The notes under the pieces: model-generated
What the model was told of the DNA's origin: nothing
What the model saw: only the letters and a program-made list of their open reading frames with translations
Database searches by the model: none
Source of the DNA: Paenibacillus taichungensis
GTDB taxonomy: Bacteria; Bacillota; Bacilli; Paenibacillales; Paenibacillaceae
Direction: 5' to 3'
Length of the DNA stretch: 64,000 bases
NCBI RefSeq assembly: GCF_003287275.1
Contig: NZ_QEVW01000009.1
Span: forward strand, 372,001-436,000
Shown: positions 11,333-20,749 of the stretch, in pieces
Layout of the letters: the number at the start of each line of letters is the position of its first letter
Numbering within the stretch: the first letter of the stretch is position 1
Made by a program: the position numbers and the translations under genes

Positions 11333-12091
11333 ATGCAGCAAATCATGCCATTGTGTCATGATCCAATCATAGAGATCGAGAAACTATCATTTTCCTACGG
11401 TGACCAGCGAGTAATTGAAAATCTTGATTTTATGGTCCAGGAAAGGGATTTTGTCGGAATTATCGGTTCAAACGGGGCGGGCAAAACGACATTGCTGCGG
11501 ATGTTGGTTGGACTTTTGCCTCCAGCTGAGGGAGATATCAAGCTATTCGGACAGTCGATCCGCCGATTCAAGGATTGGGAACGGATTGGCTATGTTCCGC
11601 AAAAAAATGCGTTTAACCCATTGTTTCCTGCGACGGTACGGGAAGTTGTGATGTCTGGCTTGTATAATAACAAGAATATGTTTCGCCGAATGTCTCGTAA
11701 ATGTCAGCAGCAGTGCACAGATGCTATGCAGGTGATGCGGATTGAGGATTTGGCGAACAAACGGATCGGACAACTGTCCGGCGGACAGCAACAGCGTGTG
11801 TTTTTGGCGCGGGCGCTTATTAATCATCCTGACCTGCTAATTCTGGATGAACCGACGGTGGGTATCGACGCCGAATCCCAGGCCAGCTTTTTCGAATTGA
11901 TTACCCATATGCATGAACACCACCGGATGACATTCTTGATGGTATCACATGATATGGACCGGATGGAGAGTTATCTCGGTTCCAAAGCAGCAGTGACAAA
12001 CGGAAAAATACATTTCCATGTCCGTCATTCCCATGAGGTGGAAGACTGCGCCGAGACTAATTTGCAGCATACCACCACCCAGGTACGTTAG
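11333..12091 (+). CDS. znuC: Zinc ABC transporter, ATP-binding protein
   Basis: 252 aa. Walker A GSNGAGKTTLL, signature LSGGQQQRVFLARAL and Walker B LLILDEP, then the switch His in VSHDMDRM. Belongs to the metal-type (ZnuC/MntB) ABC ATPases and would power the ZnuA/ZnuB importer. I prefer the ATG at 11333, preceded by AAGGGCGG; the ATG at 11315 has no ribosome binding site. It lies between the binding-protein and permease genes. Confidence 0.93.
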   Translation: MQQIMPLCHDPIIEIEKLSFSYGDQRVIENLDFMVQERDFVGIIGSNGAGKTTLLRMLVGLLPPAEGDIKLFGQSIRRFKDWERIGYVPQKNAFNPLFPATVREVVMSGLYNNKNMFRRMSRKCQQQCTDAMQVMRIEDLANKRIGQLSGGQQQRVFLARALINHPDLLILDEPTVGIDAESQASFFELITHMHEHHRMTFLMVSHDMDRMESYLGSKAAVTNGKIHFHVRHSHEVEDCAETNLQHTTTQVR

Positions 12092-12141
12092 ACGCGAGTG
12101 CGCAACCAGATTAGAGCAAGGCCGAAGGAGTCGTGTGTGTT

Positions 12142-12945
12142 TTGGAAATTTTAATGAGTGATTTTTTTCAGCGGGCGTTGGCGGGGGGACTGCTAATCGG
12201 CATCACCGCACCATTAATCGGATTGTTCCTGGTGCTGCGCCGGTTATCCATGATTGGGGATACTTTGTCTCATGTAACTATCGCCGGGGTTGCACTTGGA
12301 TTCCTGATTGAAGTGTATCCGATTGCGGTGGGGCTTATTTTTGCCGTGCTTGCGTCATTTGCAATAGAGAAACTGCGCAAGGCGTACAAAAGTTATGCCG
12401 AGTTATCGATCGCGATAATCATGTCCGGTGGGGTGGCGCTGGCTTCATTGTTCTTCACGCTGGGCAAAGGATATAATACAGATGTTATGAGTTACCTGTT
12501 CGGCAGTATTTATACACTAGACTCCACGGATTTGAAGCTGGTCGGTGTGGTCACGCTAATCGTGGTCATCGTTGTAGCACTGTTACATAAGGAGTTTTTC
12601 CTGCTCAGCTTTGAAGAGGATGCCGCGGCGGTTACCGGATTGCCCGTGAAACTGCTTAACATGTTGATTACCGTGATGACAGCCCTTGTCATTAGTACGG
12701 CGATCAAAATCGTGGGCGCATTGCTGGTATCCGCACTGCTGACCATTCCGGTAGCTGTAAGCTTGCTGATGGCACGAAGTTTCAAATCGGCGATTATATT
12801 GTCCGTGGTCATTGGCGAAATTGCTGTGGTCATCGGACTGGTTGTGGCCGGGATCTGGAACCTTGCACCAGGAGCAACAATTGTACTTTTGCTTATTATG
12901 ATGCTGATTCTTACGATGATTGGAAAAAAAGGGTTCCGAGCCTGA
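12142..12945 (+). CDS. znuB: Zinc ABC transporter, ABC-3 family permease
   Basis: About 267 aa with eight or nine hydrophobic segments. ABC-3 family permease of metal importers (LVLRRLSMIGDTLSHVTIAGVALG is typical; quoted blocks LRRLSMIGDTLSH and GALLVSALLTIPVA). It forms the membrane channel for zinc with ZnuA and ZnuC. The start is uncertain: GAAGGAG at 12124-12130 best serves the TTG at 12142. A GTG at 12133 is too close, and an ATG at 12154 is somewhat far. Confidence 0.9.
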   Translation: MEILMSDFFQRALAGGLLIGITAPLIGLFLVLRRLSMIGDTLSHVTIAGVALGFLIEVYPIAVGLIFAVLASFAIEKLRKAYKSYAELSIAIIMSGGVALASLFFTLGKGYNTDVMSYLFGSIYTLDSTDLKLVGVVTLIVVIVVALLHKEFFLLSFEEDAAAVTGLPVKLLNMLITVMTALVISTAIKIVGALLVSALLTIPVAVSLLMARSFKSAIILSVVIGEIAVVIGLVVAGIWNLAPGATIVLLLIMMLILTMIGKKGFRA

Positions 12946-12993
12946 GTTTGAACGTGAGCAAGTGAGCCCCCAGGGAAGGGAGACATCCGCTTC

Positions 12994-13707
12994 ATGCCTG
13001 ATGTTAATGTGTGGCTGGCTTTTGTAGCAGGATTAGCTTCGTTTATATCGCCATGCTGTCTTCCGCTGTATCCATCGTATCTTTCATACATTACGGGGAT
13101 GACGGTACAACGGTTGAAGGATGAGCGTAATCAGCGTGAAGTTCGCTTCAAGACATTGACTCATACGCTGGCATTTATTTTGGGCTTCTCGGCTGTGTTT
13201 TATTCGCTCGGACTGGGAGCTGGATTGTTTGGCCAATTTTTCAATGATAACCGTGATCTCATTCGTCAATTATCTGCGATCTTGATTATGTTAATGGGTT
13301 TATTCCTGCTTGGTTTGTTCAAACCTCAGTTTCTGATGAAAGAGCGCAAGATAGATATGAAATGGAAACCAGCGGGGTACTTGGGCTCATTTATTTTTGG
13401 CATTGGTTTCTCGGCAGGCTGGTCGCCTTGTATTGGACCGATTTTGACTGCAATCATCGCGATGGCTGCGAGCGAACCGACAACCTGGTTGGCTTTAATT
13501 ACGGGTTATACGGCCGGATTTGCATTACCGTTCTTCATTCTGGCCTTTTTCATCGGTTCTACACGCTGGATCTTGCGTTATTCCAATATCATGATGAAAG
13601 CTGGAGGCGCATTAATGTTGTTCCTCGGTGTGCTGTTATTCACAGATCAGATGACGAAAATTACGATCTGGCTACAGCAAATTACACCAGACTGGATGAT
13701 TATCTAG
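12994..13707 (+). CDS. ccdA: Cytochrome c biogenesis protein CcdA
   Basis: 237 aa, six transmembrane segments. DsbD/CcdA family with the first redox Cys in FISPCCLPLYPSY and the second in SAGWSPCIGPILTA. It carries reducing equivalents across the membrane to extracytoplasmic thioredoxin-like proteins for cytochrome c maturation or endospore cortex functions. It sits 48 bp after the znu operon, preceded by GGGAAGGGAG, and may be co-transcribed; a functional link with zinc import is not evident. Confidence 0.92.
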   Translation: MPDVNVWLAFVAGLASFISPCCLPLYPSYLSYITGMTVQRLKDERNQREVRFKTLTHTLAFILGFSAVFYSLGLGAGLFGQFFNDNRDLIRQLSAILIMLMGLFLLGLFKPQFLMKERKIDMKWKPAGYLGSFIFGIGFSAGWSPCIGPILTAIIAMAASEPTTWLALITGYTAGFALPFFILAFFIGSTRWILRYSNIMMKAGGALMLFLGVLLFTDQMTKITIWLQQITPDWMII

Positions 13708-13760
13708 CGCATCAACAAGGTTTTTTGCTTTACTCCACGGTTATTCTAAATAAGAACAAA

Positions 13761-13812
13761 GCAGGCTACATGAAAACCAGAATAATTCTGGGCTCATGTA
13801 ACCTGCTTTTTT
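13761..13812. terminator. Terminator between convergent ccdA and splB
   Basis: Stem GCAGGCTACATGA with TCATGTAACCTGC (one mismatch) followed by TTTTTT on the + strand. The A-rich left flank lets it serve the opposite strand more weakly. Confidence 0.8.
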
Positions 13813-13854
13813 AATCAATGGCTGTTGTTAAAGCTGCCAGTGCTGGATCTACGC

Positions 13855-14925
13855 TTAGGTGAAGTAATCAATGTTGGCCAGTGGGAAATGCTCAAAAATG
13901 CGCTCGGTAATAAATTCCCGCAGGGCATCCTGCTGATCATCTTTATACACATATTTGTACTGGCCCCAGCGGCCCCATTTCATTTTCCGCTTTTCGATAT
14001 CCATCTCCAGCTTGGTTTTGGGGTATCGCTTCTCAATGGTGGCTTTTGCCGTTTTGGTAAAACGGTGCTGGATCATCTCAAAGGTTAGATCCTTGGTTGC
14101 TTCTTCGGGAAGTGTATCGGCAAGCTTTTGTAAAAGCTCACTATATCCTTCTTCCCATCCGTCGTACCACATAATTGGGGCAATAATGAATCCGAGCGGA
14201 TATCCGGCATGAGCTATTTTGCCTGCGGCTTCAATTCGCTCTTCAAACCGCGAGGTAGCTGGCTCAAAATTTTTGATCACATAATCGGAATTTACGCTAA
14301 ATCGGATACGAGTGTGTCCGTTATGCTTGATGTTTAATAAAGGATCAACATGATGATATTTGGTTACAAATCGAAGTCGTCCGTGTTCCTCATCCGCCAT
14401 AAAACGAATGAGGTCACCGAGATTTCCTGTAATATGTTCCAGACCTACAGGATCTGATGTACATGCTGCTTCAAAACGGGTAAGTTCAGGTGCACGTTCC
14501 TCAATGTATCCCTTAGCAGCCTCGATGATCTCTTCGGTGTTTACATAGACACGGACATAGGGCTTGGCCCCAAGTGTTGTCTGAAGATAACAATAATGAC
14601 AGTGGCCCATACAGCCTGTGGAGATGGGAATGGCATATTCGGCTGAGGGCTTCGATTGGTCAAACTTGAGTGTTTTACGCACGCCGACGACAAGAGTACG
14701 CTTCGCCATTCGGTACTTTTCCTGTTCCGTTTCACCAGGGAGATTGGTAATTCGATTATGGGATGTCGTCATCTGATATGGGATATCTCTGGAGGTAACC
14801 CATTCCATAATCCGCTTACCTTTCTCATATTCCAGCGCACCGGGTTCAAAATACACCAAATCGGGAATAAAGGGTTTAGTGCCTTTTGCTTTGCGAACGG
14901 GTGGTTGCGCTACACTTGTACTCAC
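13855..14925 (-). CDS. splB: Spore photoproduct lyase SplB
   Basis: 356 aa, usual length. Radical SAM enzyme with the SPL-type cluster motif CMGHCHYC (C105, C109, C112), and a conserved Cys at about residue 155 (FEAACTSDP) matching the thiyl-radical Cys of the family. It repairs spore photoproduct thymine dimers during germination in a light-independent way. GTG start with GAAAGGAGTG eight bases upstream. No splA-like regulator is next to it, so it appears monocistronic, with forespore expression expected from family knowledge. Confidence 0.96.
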   Translation of the reverse strand: MSTSVAQPPVRKAKGTKPFIPDLVYFEPGALEYEKGKRIMEWVTSRDIPYQMTTSHNRITNLPGETEQEKYRMAKRTLVVGVRKTLKFDQSKPSAEYAIPISTGCMGHCHYCYLQTTLGAKPYVRVYVNTEEIIEAAKGYIEERAPELTRFEAACTSDPVGLEHITGNLGDLIRFMADEEHGRLRFVTKYHHVDPLLNIKHNGHTRIRFSVNSDYVIKNFEPATSRFEERIEAAGKIAHAGYPLGFIIAPIMWYDGWEEGYSELLQKLADTLPEEATKDLTFEMIQHRFTKTAKATIEKRYPKTKLEMDIEKRKMKWGRWGQYKYVYKDDQQDALREFITERIFEHFPLANIDYFT

Positions 14926-15070
14926 GAAATCACTCCTTTCAATACGGAACCTTGCTTAGTTTGCCTCGTTTAGAGATAAGTCACCCTTGCCAATACTTGC
15001 GTAATGCTGAGGAATTTAAGCGACGAGGAGTGTTATATGGACTGTAAATAGTGAATGAATTGTGCAGGAC

Positions 15071-15100
15071 TTGCCAATGCGTATTGATAACATGTATCAT
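15071..15100 (+). promoter_or_regulatory. Possible sigma-A promoter for mntR
   Basis: TTGCCA (15071), an 18-bp spacer and TATCAT (15095-15100), about 57 bp before the mntR start in the splB-mntR divergent gap. No clear MntR box was recognised. Confidence 0.3.
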
Positions 15101-15156
15101 TATAAGATAGTGATCAGGCAAGAATATTGTCGGTCAGAGAGAAGAGAGGGAAGCAG

Positions 15157-15585
15157 ATGCCAACGCCCAGTATGGAAGATTATTTGGAGCGTATATACAA
15201 ATTAATTGATGAAAAGGGCTATGCTCGTGTGTCTGATATAGCTGAAGGTTTGGAAGTACATCCTTCATCGGTGACGAAGATGATCCAAAAGCTGGACAAA
15301 GACGAGTACCTGATCTATGAGAAGTACCGCGGGCTGGTGCTTACGCCAAAAGGCAAAAAGATGGGCAAACGGTTGATGGAGCGCCATCATCTGCTTGAAC
15401 AGTTTTTGACGACGATTGGTGTTCAGGAAGAAAACATTTACCAGGATGTTGAAGGGATTGAACACCATTTGAGCTGGGATTCCATTACCTGCATTGAATC
15501 TTTGGTTGAATATTTCCGCCAGGATGAGACTCGACTGCGTGATCTTAAAAGTATTCAGGATGTCATGAGCAATACAGAATCTTAA
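15157..15585 (+). CDS. mntR: Manganese-responsive regulator MntR (DtxR family)
   Basis: 142 aa, the same length as B. subtilis MntR. A winged-helix domain ([20 protein letters not shown]) is followed by a helical dimerisation and metal-binding domain with EGIEHHLSW and ESLVEYF. Metal-site residues of the family (D8, E11, H77, E99, E102, H103 in B. subtilis) have counterparts in the [14 protein letters not shown] and VEGIEHHLS blocks. It represses manganese importers when Mn(II) is plentiful. The ATG at 15157 aligns with known MntR proteins; the upstream in-frame ATG at 15127 would add ten extra residues. Confidence 0.95.
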   Translation: MPTPSMEDYLERIYKLIDEKGYARVSDIAEGLEVHPSSVTKMIQKLDKDEYLIYEKYRGLVLTPKGKKMGKRLMERHHLLEQFLTTIGVQEENIYQDVEGIEHHLSWDSITCIESLVEYFRQDETRLRDLKSIQDVMSNTES

Positions 15586-15641
15586 TTTTTTAAAGCCAGA
15601 CTTAACTGAAAAAATTACAATGAATACCCATTCAAAATCAG

Positions 15642-15681
15642 AGGATGCACCTGCCGCTAAAACGGTAGGCAGCATCCTTTT
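15642..15681 (+). terminator. Terminator after mntR
   Basis: GGATGC/GCATCC outer stem with an inner CCTGCCG/CGGTAGG pairing, then TTTTGC. Confidence 0.72.
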
Positions 15682-15794
15682 GCATTTTTCTGACCAAAAT
15701 TTGGCGATAATTCGCAACTTAACAATCATTAGGAGCGTCTATTAAACTAGCAGAATTTGCCGCGAATTTATAATTATTTTGGAGGATTGCACTG

Positions 15795-17393
15795 ATGAAG
15801 CTTCGTAACGGATTAATCCTGCTGCTCATTTTTGTTCTGGGTTTACAAACCTCAGGACTGACGGCGCAGGCAGCTAGTCAAAAGGAAATTGTGATTTATT
15901 TGGATGGTCAGCGTTTGGAGTCGGATGTGTCACCTTACATTTTGCCCAAAGTAAATGTAACGATGGTTCCACTGCGCGTCATTAGCGAAGGGCTGGGTGC
16001 ATCTGTGCTCTGGTCACAGGCTACCCGCACGGTTACGATCAAGAAATCCGATTCAGTCATTACGATGACGAGTGGACGCCAGCAGGCAACGGTGGACAGT
16101 AGCGTGGTTGATCTTGATGCGTCGGTAGAACTGAAGCAAGGTCGTGTCATGGTACCGATTCGATTTGTCAGTGAGAACTTGGGAATTCAGGTCACCTGGA
16201 ACCAGTCTGAGCAGACGATTAATCTGGACACAGGCAATGCTCCCAATCCTACACCAGTGACACCAGCAGAGCCTGGAGGGACGGGAACTACGCCAAATAC
16301 AGATGAGATGCGAGGAGCCTGGATTTCGACTGTAAATGGAGACTGGCCTTCTTCTAGTGCCAAAGGAAATGTAGAAAAACAAAAGTTGGAGTTCATTCAG
16401 CAGCTTGATACGTTGAAGGATATGGGGATCAATGCCGTATTTGTTCAAGTGCGAGCCAATGGGGATGCGATCTATCCATCAGGTCTTGTACCGTGGAATA
16501 GTGTGCTAACAGGTACACAGGGGAAAGATCCTGGGTATGATCCACTTGCATTTATGATCGAAGAAGCACACAAACGTGGCCTTGAGTTCCATGCCTGGTT
16601 CAACCCGTTCCGGGCTACTAATTCGGCAACGACAACCGGGCTTGCAGCCAATCATGTATCCAAGCTTCATCCGGACTGGATTGTTAACGCATCAGGCAAA
16701 CTGTATATTAATCCAGGCATTCCGGAAGCAAGACAGCATATTATTGATTCCATCATGGAAGTGGTTAATCAGTATGATGTTGATGGCGTACATTTGGATG
16801 ACTACTTCTATCCTTCCAATGTAACGTTTAATGATGATGCGGCTTTCAAAGCATACAACACATTGAATACGAGTGACCGTGCTGAATGGCGCCGGGACAA
16901 TATCAATCAATTCGTCAAGCAGCTTGGAGAGAGCATCCACAAGGTGAAAGCTGGCGTAGAATATGGCATTAGCCCATTTGGTGTATGGCGTAACAAATCG
17001 GTTGATATGACAGGTTCTGATACAAAGGCCGGAGTAACTGCTTATGACAGCATGAATGCAGATGTACGGACATGGATCAAGCAGGAGTGGATTGACTATG
17101 TTGCACCCCAAGTGTACTGGAGCATGACACTAAGTGCAGCACGATATGACAAGGTGGTAGACTGGTGGGCCAATGAAGTGGCAAATACCGATGTGAAATT
17201 GTATATTGGTCACTCTCCTTATAAGCTGGGCACACCGGAAATCGGGTGGCAGACATCCCAGGAGATCATTGATCAGCTTATATATAATGAGAAATATGAT
17301 ACGGTGAAAGGGGATATTTTCTTCAGTTCACAATACCTGACGAAAAATCCGCTTGGACTGATTACCAAATTAAAAGCCTATTATGGACTGTAA
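15795..17393 (+). CDS. Secreted GHL10-type glycoside hydrolase with copper-amine-oxidase-like N domain
   Basis: 532 aa. Signal peptide (MKLRNGLILLLIFVLG..., cleavage near QAAS), then a copper_amine_oxidN1-like domain (about 30-150; KVNVTMVPLRVISEGLGA and GRVMVPIRFVSENLGI are its two halves). A short Pro/Thr linker leads to a GHL10/DUF187 TIM-barrel domain (about 172-530) beginning MRGAWISTVNGDWPSS, with DGVHLDDYFYP as the likely catalytic strand region. Relatives such as B. subtilis YngK are putative polysaccharide hydrolases; the substrate is unknown. Ribosome binding site GGAGGATTGC precedes the ATG. Confidence 0.88.
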   Translation: MKLRNGLILLLIFVLGLQTSGLTAQAASQKEIVIYLDGQRLESDVSPYILPKVNVTMVPLRVISEGLGASVLWSQATRTVTIKKSDSVITMTSGRQQATVDSSVVDLDASVELKQGRVMVPIRFVSENLGIQVTWNQSEQTINLDTGNAPNPTPVTPAEPGGTGTTPNTDEMRGAWISTVNGDWPSSSAKGNVEKQKLEFIQQLDTLKDMGINAVFVQVRANGDAIYPSGLVPWNSVLTGTQGKDPGYDPLAFMIEEAHKRGLEFHAWFNPFRATNSATTTGLAANHVSKLHPDWIVNASGKLYINPGIPEARQHIIDSIMEVVNQYDVDGVHLDDYFYPSNVTFNDDAAFKAYNTLNTSDRAEWRRDNINQFVKQLGESIHKVKAGVEYGISPFGVWRNKSVDMTGSDTKAGVTAYDSMNADVRTWIKQEWIDYVAPQVYWSMTLSAARYDKVVDWWANEVANTDVKLYIGHSPYKLGTPEIGWQTSQEIIDQLIYNEKYDTVKGDIFFSSQYLTKNPLGLITKLKAYYGL

Positions 17394-17416
17394 AACAATT
17401 TAACGTAATATGACCA

Positions 17417-17474
17417 ACCCCTGTTCTCATACAGTTGCAGTAGTAGCATGGACTGCCTGGAGAACGGGGGTTTT
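17417..17474 (+). terminator. Terminator overlapping the start region of the patatin gene
   Basis: CCCCTGTTCTC pairs with GAGAACGGGGG (near perfect), with an inner CAGT/ACTG and TGC/GCA, followed by TTTTATT. The 3' arm also supplies the G-rich stretch before the patatin start codon. Confidence 0.62.
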
Positions 17475-17477
17475 ATT

Positions 17478-18479
17478 GTGTTGATTAACGGAGTATTTGA
17501 AGGTGGCGGCGTAAAGGGGATTTCACTTGCTGGCGCTGTAAAGGGTGCGGAGGATCACGGTGTTGAGTTCAATCGCGTAGCGGGCACGTCATCGGGTTCT
17601 ATCGTAGCTGCTTTGCTGGCGGCTGGCTATTCGGCGGAAGAGATGAAAGGCATTATCGAGAATACGCCGTTTGCTTCGTTGCTGCAACGTTCTCCCATAT
17701 TTGATACCAAGTGGATCGGACCTGCCGCAAGGCTGTTTTTGAAGAAAGGTTTATATTCTGGGGAAGCTCTGGAAAGCTGGATTCGGGATATGCTGAAAAA
17801 AAAGGGGGTGCGGACGTTTGCTGATCTGCCTCCAGGTAAGTTGCTAATCATTGCATCTGATATTTCCAATGGTACCATTTTGGTGCTTCCAGACGATATT
17901 AAACGATTCGGAATTGATCCTTCGAAACTGGAAGTAGCCAAGGCCGTACGTATGAGCTGCAGTATCCCCTACTTCTTCGACCCGGTTGCCATTCGCAAAT
18001 CCCCGATTCTATCCAAAGGTTTACGTTTTGCGGACCAGTTTGTTTACATCGTGGATGGCGCATTACTCAGCAATTTTCCGCTCTGGCTGTTTGATGGAGA
18101 GCGTACAGAACGTGGAGGAGACATCATCCCTGTAGTCGGTTTTAAGATGGTTGGCAAAACCGATGGAGAGCCAGCTAGAATCAGAGGACCTCTAAGCATG
18201 CTTCAGGCATTGGTCGAAACGATGCTTACTGCTCATGACGAGCGATATATCGAACAGGTTAATCGATTCCGTACTGTGAAAATTCCTACCCTTGGAATTA
18301 AACCTACGGAATTTCACCTTTCCATACAAGATAGCACAGCTTTATATCAATCTGGTGTTACCGCTGGTACTGAATTTTTCAGTGGGTGGAATACCAAGAT
18401 ATATGGTGAACAGCTGGACAAACAGAAACGAGAGCTAAGAAAGAAACAAGCGGAGAACCCGCCGCTGACTCCTGTATAA
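17478..18479 (+). CDS. Patatin-like phospholipase
   Basis: About 333 aa. Patatin fold with the oxyanion-hole loop EGGGVKGISLAGAV, the nucleophile elbow GTSSGSIVAAL (GxSxG Ser) and the catalytic Asp in VDGALLSNFPLW, so the Ser-Asp dyad is complete. Expected to hydrolyse acyl chains from phospholipids or related lipids. No signal peptide or membrane segment, so cytoplasmic. I chose GTG at 17478, where GGGGG lies seven bases upstream and the product starts MLINGVFEGGG. An in-frame ATG at 17448 lies inside the preceding terminator loop. Confidence 0.88.
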   Translation: MLINGVFEGGGVKGISLAGAVKGAEDHGVEFNRVAGTSSGSIVAALLAAGYSAEEMKGIIENTPFASLLQRSPIFDTKWIGPAARLFLKKGLYSGEALESWIRDMLKKKGVRTFADLPPGKLLIIASDISNGTILVLPDDIKRFGIDPSKLEVAKAVRMSCSIPYFFDPVAIRKSPILSKGLRFADQFVYIVDGALLSNFPLWLFDGERTERGGDIIPVVGFKMVGKTDGEPARIRGPLSMLQALVETMLTAHDERYIEQVNRFRTVKIPTLGIKPTEFHLSIQDSTALYQSGVTAGTEFFSGWNTKIYGEQLDKQKRELRKKQAENPPLTPV

Positions 18480-18483
18480 AAAT

Positions 18484-18522
18484 GAAAAAGCAATTCTCCG
18501 CATGTTTGGAGAATTGCTTTTC
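18484..18522. terminator. Bidirectional terminator
   Basis: 11-bp perfect stem AGCAATTCTCC/GGAGAATTGCT flanked by AAAA on the left and TTTTC on the right, between the convergent patatin gene and the small membrane protein gene. Confidence 0.85.
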
Positions 18523-18547
18523 TGTGTGTTTCGTCTGTATTAGCGCT

Positions 18548-18880
18548 CTAATGATACTTGGGTACGTCTTCATCACTTTTACCCTTTTGTCCCTGAATGA
18601 CTTGGAAAGGATAATCCTTGCGTTTTTTGGAAGAACCGCTACTTTTTCGGGCACCAGACTGTGCATTAACTTTAGCCATGGTTTTAGCCGATGGTTTGAT
18701 CTTCGGTGATGATGTCTTGCGTGCCCAGCGGCGGGGCGGATATTTATAGAGCAGGAACACAACTCCGAACACGACGAGGGGGATGATAATTTGGGATATA
18801 CCTCCACTTCCCAGCCTAGTCAAGATTCCAATAGCAGCGAGTGCGATGAACGTCCAAAATATGATTGCCTGCTTCTTCAT
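18548..18880 (-). CDS. Small membrane protein of unknown function
   Basis: About 110 aa. Two N-terminal hydrophobic segments (AIIFWTFIALAAIGIL and IIIPLVVFGVVFLLY) are followed by a strongly basic, Ser/Lys-rich tail (RRWARKTSSPKIKPSAKTM and so on) that should face the cytoplasm. I recognise no family with certainty. Its start lies just past the yqhQ stop, so the two genes are an operon and coupling is likely. The ATG at 18880 is preferred for spacing from AAAGGG; a GTG at 18889 overlaps the yqhQ stop. Confidence 0.75.
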   Translation of the reverse strand: MKKQAIIFWTFIALAAIGILTRLGSGGISQIIIPLVVFGVVFLLYKYPPRRWARKTSSPKIKPSAKTMAKVNAQSGARKSSGSSKKRKDYPFQVIQGQKGKSDEDVPKYH

Positions 18881-18885
18881 ATCAT

Positions 18886-19887
18886 TCACCCTTTCACAGG
18901 ATCAAGTGTTGCAACAGAAACTTCCGACGTGGCCGATACGTTTGCGAGTTTGGCATCCAATTCACGCATACGGTTAAACGAAGCGATGGATACTTCTACC
19001 TGTTCATTTGTTGGCTCTTTGGTTGTCAGCAATTGCAGCCACAGCCCCGGGTATCCGAGATAACGAAGTACAGGAATGTCACGTACCGAGTTGGTCATCT
19101 TCAACAATTCGAATGAAATACCGAGTACTACTGGCAACAACAGTAACCGCTGTCCCATACGTTCCCAGAGGTTGTCGTATGTGAAGAGCGAGTACAAAAA
19201 TATGCCGATAATGACAGTCAACATAATAAAACTGCTTCCGCAACGATAATGCAGACGGCTATACTTCTGCACATTCTCTGGTGTAAGTTCTTCTCCGGCT
19301 TCATGAGCACTAATGACTTTATGTTCAGCACCATGGTATTGGAACAAACGTTTAATCATTGGTGTCTGAGAAATCAGCCACAGATAGGCAAGCAACAGAA
19401 TCAGCTTAATTCCGCCTTCCAGTAAATTATGCAAAAACTGATTGTCGAATGCATTTTTGAACAGAAAATTCTCAATGACAACCGGCAACAATGTAAGCAC
19501 AATTTTACCAAAGAGGAACGAAAGGATAGCTACTGCAGTAACGCCGATAATCATGCTAAGGCTCCAACCTGAGCCTTCTTTTTCTTTTTGCTTTGCTTTT
19601 TCTTCAGGTTTCAGTTCATCATCAGCATATGCGTCAGCAGAATAATTGAGATGTTTGCTTCCTTTGACGCTCGAATCTATAATGCTGACAATCCCGCGCA
19701 GTAGTGGAATCCGCCGCAATTTCATGACCCAGGACTTGTCTTGCTTGGGAACTTCCAGATACGTAATTTCGCCGTCTTTTCTTCGCACAGCTGTAACGTT
19801 GACATGTTTACCGCCAAACATTACGCCCTCAATGACAGCTTGCCCCCCGTAGCTGACAGGCTTGGATTGTTGAGGCAAATTATTCAC
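18886..19887 (-). CDS. yqhQ: DUF1385 family membrane protein YqhQ
   Basis: 333 aa. DUF1385 signature GGQAVIEGVMFGGKHVNVTA near the N-terminus. Several transmembrane segments follow in the middle, with a His/Cys-containing loop (QYHGAEHKVISAHEAGEE, then YRCGSSF) that may bind metal. The function is unknown. In B. subtilis the gene has the same neighbours (yqhR, yqhS/aroQ, yqhT, efp), though here it is divergent from yqhR. Confidence 0.9.
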   Translation of the reverse strand: MNNLPQQSKPVSYGGQAVIEGVMFGGKHVNVTAVRRKDGEITYLEVPKQDKSWVMKLRRIPLLRGIVSIIDSSVKGSKHLNYSADAYADDELKPEEKAKQKEKEGSGWSLSMIIGVTAVAILSFLFGKIVLTLLPVVIENFLFKNAFDNQFLHNLLEGGIKLILLLAYLWLISQTPMIKRLFQYHGAEHKVISAHEAGEELTPENVQKYSRLHYRCGSSFIMLTVIIGIFLYSLFTYDNLWERMGQRLLLLPVVLGISFELLKMTNSVRDIPVLRYLGYPGLWLQLLTTKEPTNEQVEVSIASFNRMRELDAKLANVSATSEVSVATLDPVKG

Positions 19888-20093
19888 CTTCCTATTCTGT
19901 TCTAGGCCTTCATGGTTGAAGGCAGTTTTATAACCCTATTGTATCGAATTTTGAGAGCAATTTCTAGTTTACGAGTCGATACAGGACCGATGTTGTTAAC
20001 TTTGTCCTGATTTGTACATACTACCCGGTAGAGTTAGGACGAAAATGGAGATTTATTCACAGTTTTGCAAACTGAAGGTGAAGGAGAATATCG

Positions 20094-20672
20094 ATGACAG
20101 AGCACACGAGTGAACACACATCCCATAAGGGAAATCAGCGTGCTGACAAAGGAGAGCAGAAGGACCGGGGGAGACGTCCTACCCAGCGACAAGGCCAGGC
20201 ACATTATTTCACCAAGCCGTTCCCTTTTGCAGTGGAGCTAGGTTTTTTCGCAGGTTTCATCTGGGGAGGTTTGCATTGGCTGTTCTATCTGCTTCATTTT
20301 ACGATTGTGCCATTGGGATTTTTGGCTGAACCATTTTTCAAACATAACTTCATCTATACTGCAGCGGGGCATTTGACTGGATGGCTGTTTTTTATTGTCT
20401 TTTCCGTTCTCACCTCCCTGATTTACACGTTCACTTTGAAAAAATGGAAAGGTCCGCTTCCAGGCATGGGTTACGGGATTTTTTGGTGGCTCATTATCTT
20501 TGTCCTGGTAGGTCCCAAACTGGAAATGGTGAAGCCCTTAAACCGCTTAACCTGGGATTCAATCATTACAGAATTTTGTTTCTTTTTGTTGTGGGGACTG
20601 TTTATCGGCTACACCGTAGCCATGGAGTTCACGGATGAACGGAAACGTGAGCCAGAGCAAGCGGGAGCATAG
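20094..20672 (+). CDS. yqhR: YqhR-family membrane protein
   Basis: 192 aa. A hydrophilic, charged N-terminal 40 residues, then four predicted transmembrane segments (LGFFAGFIWGGLHWLFYLL, HLTGWLFFIVFSVLTSLIY, MGYGIFWWLIIFVLVG, FCFFLLWGLFIGYTVAM) and a short charged tail. Matches YqhR in size, topology and position just before aroQ. No known activity. Preceded by GAAGGTGAAGGAG. Confidence 0.85.
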   Translation: MTEHTSEHTSHKGNQRADKGEQKDRGRRPTQRQGQAHYFTKPFPFAVELGFFAGFIWGGLHWLFYLLHFTIVPLGFLAEPFFKHNFIYTAAGHLTGWLFFIVFSVLTSLIYTFTLKKWKGPLPGMGYGIFWWLIIFVLVGPKLEMVKPLNRLTWDSIITEFCFFLLWGLFIGYTVAMEFTDERKREPEQAGA

Positions 20673-20749
20673 CCGCAAAAAAGCTTCTCAATCCGGCAAT
20701 AGCTGTGTTAAAATAGCAGATGGTTATTTGCAGAAAGGGTGGAGCAGCT

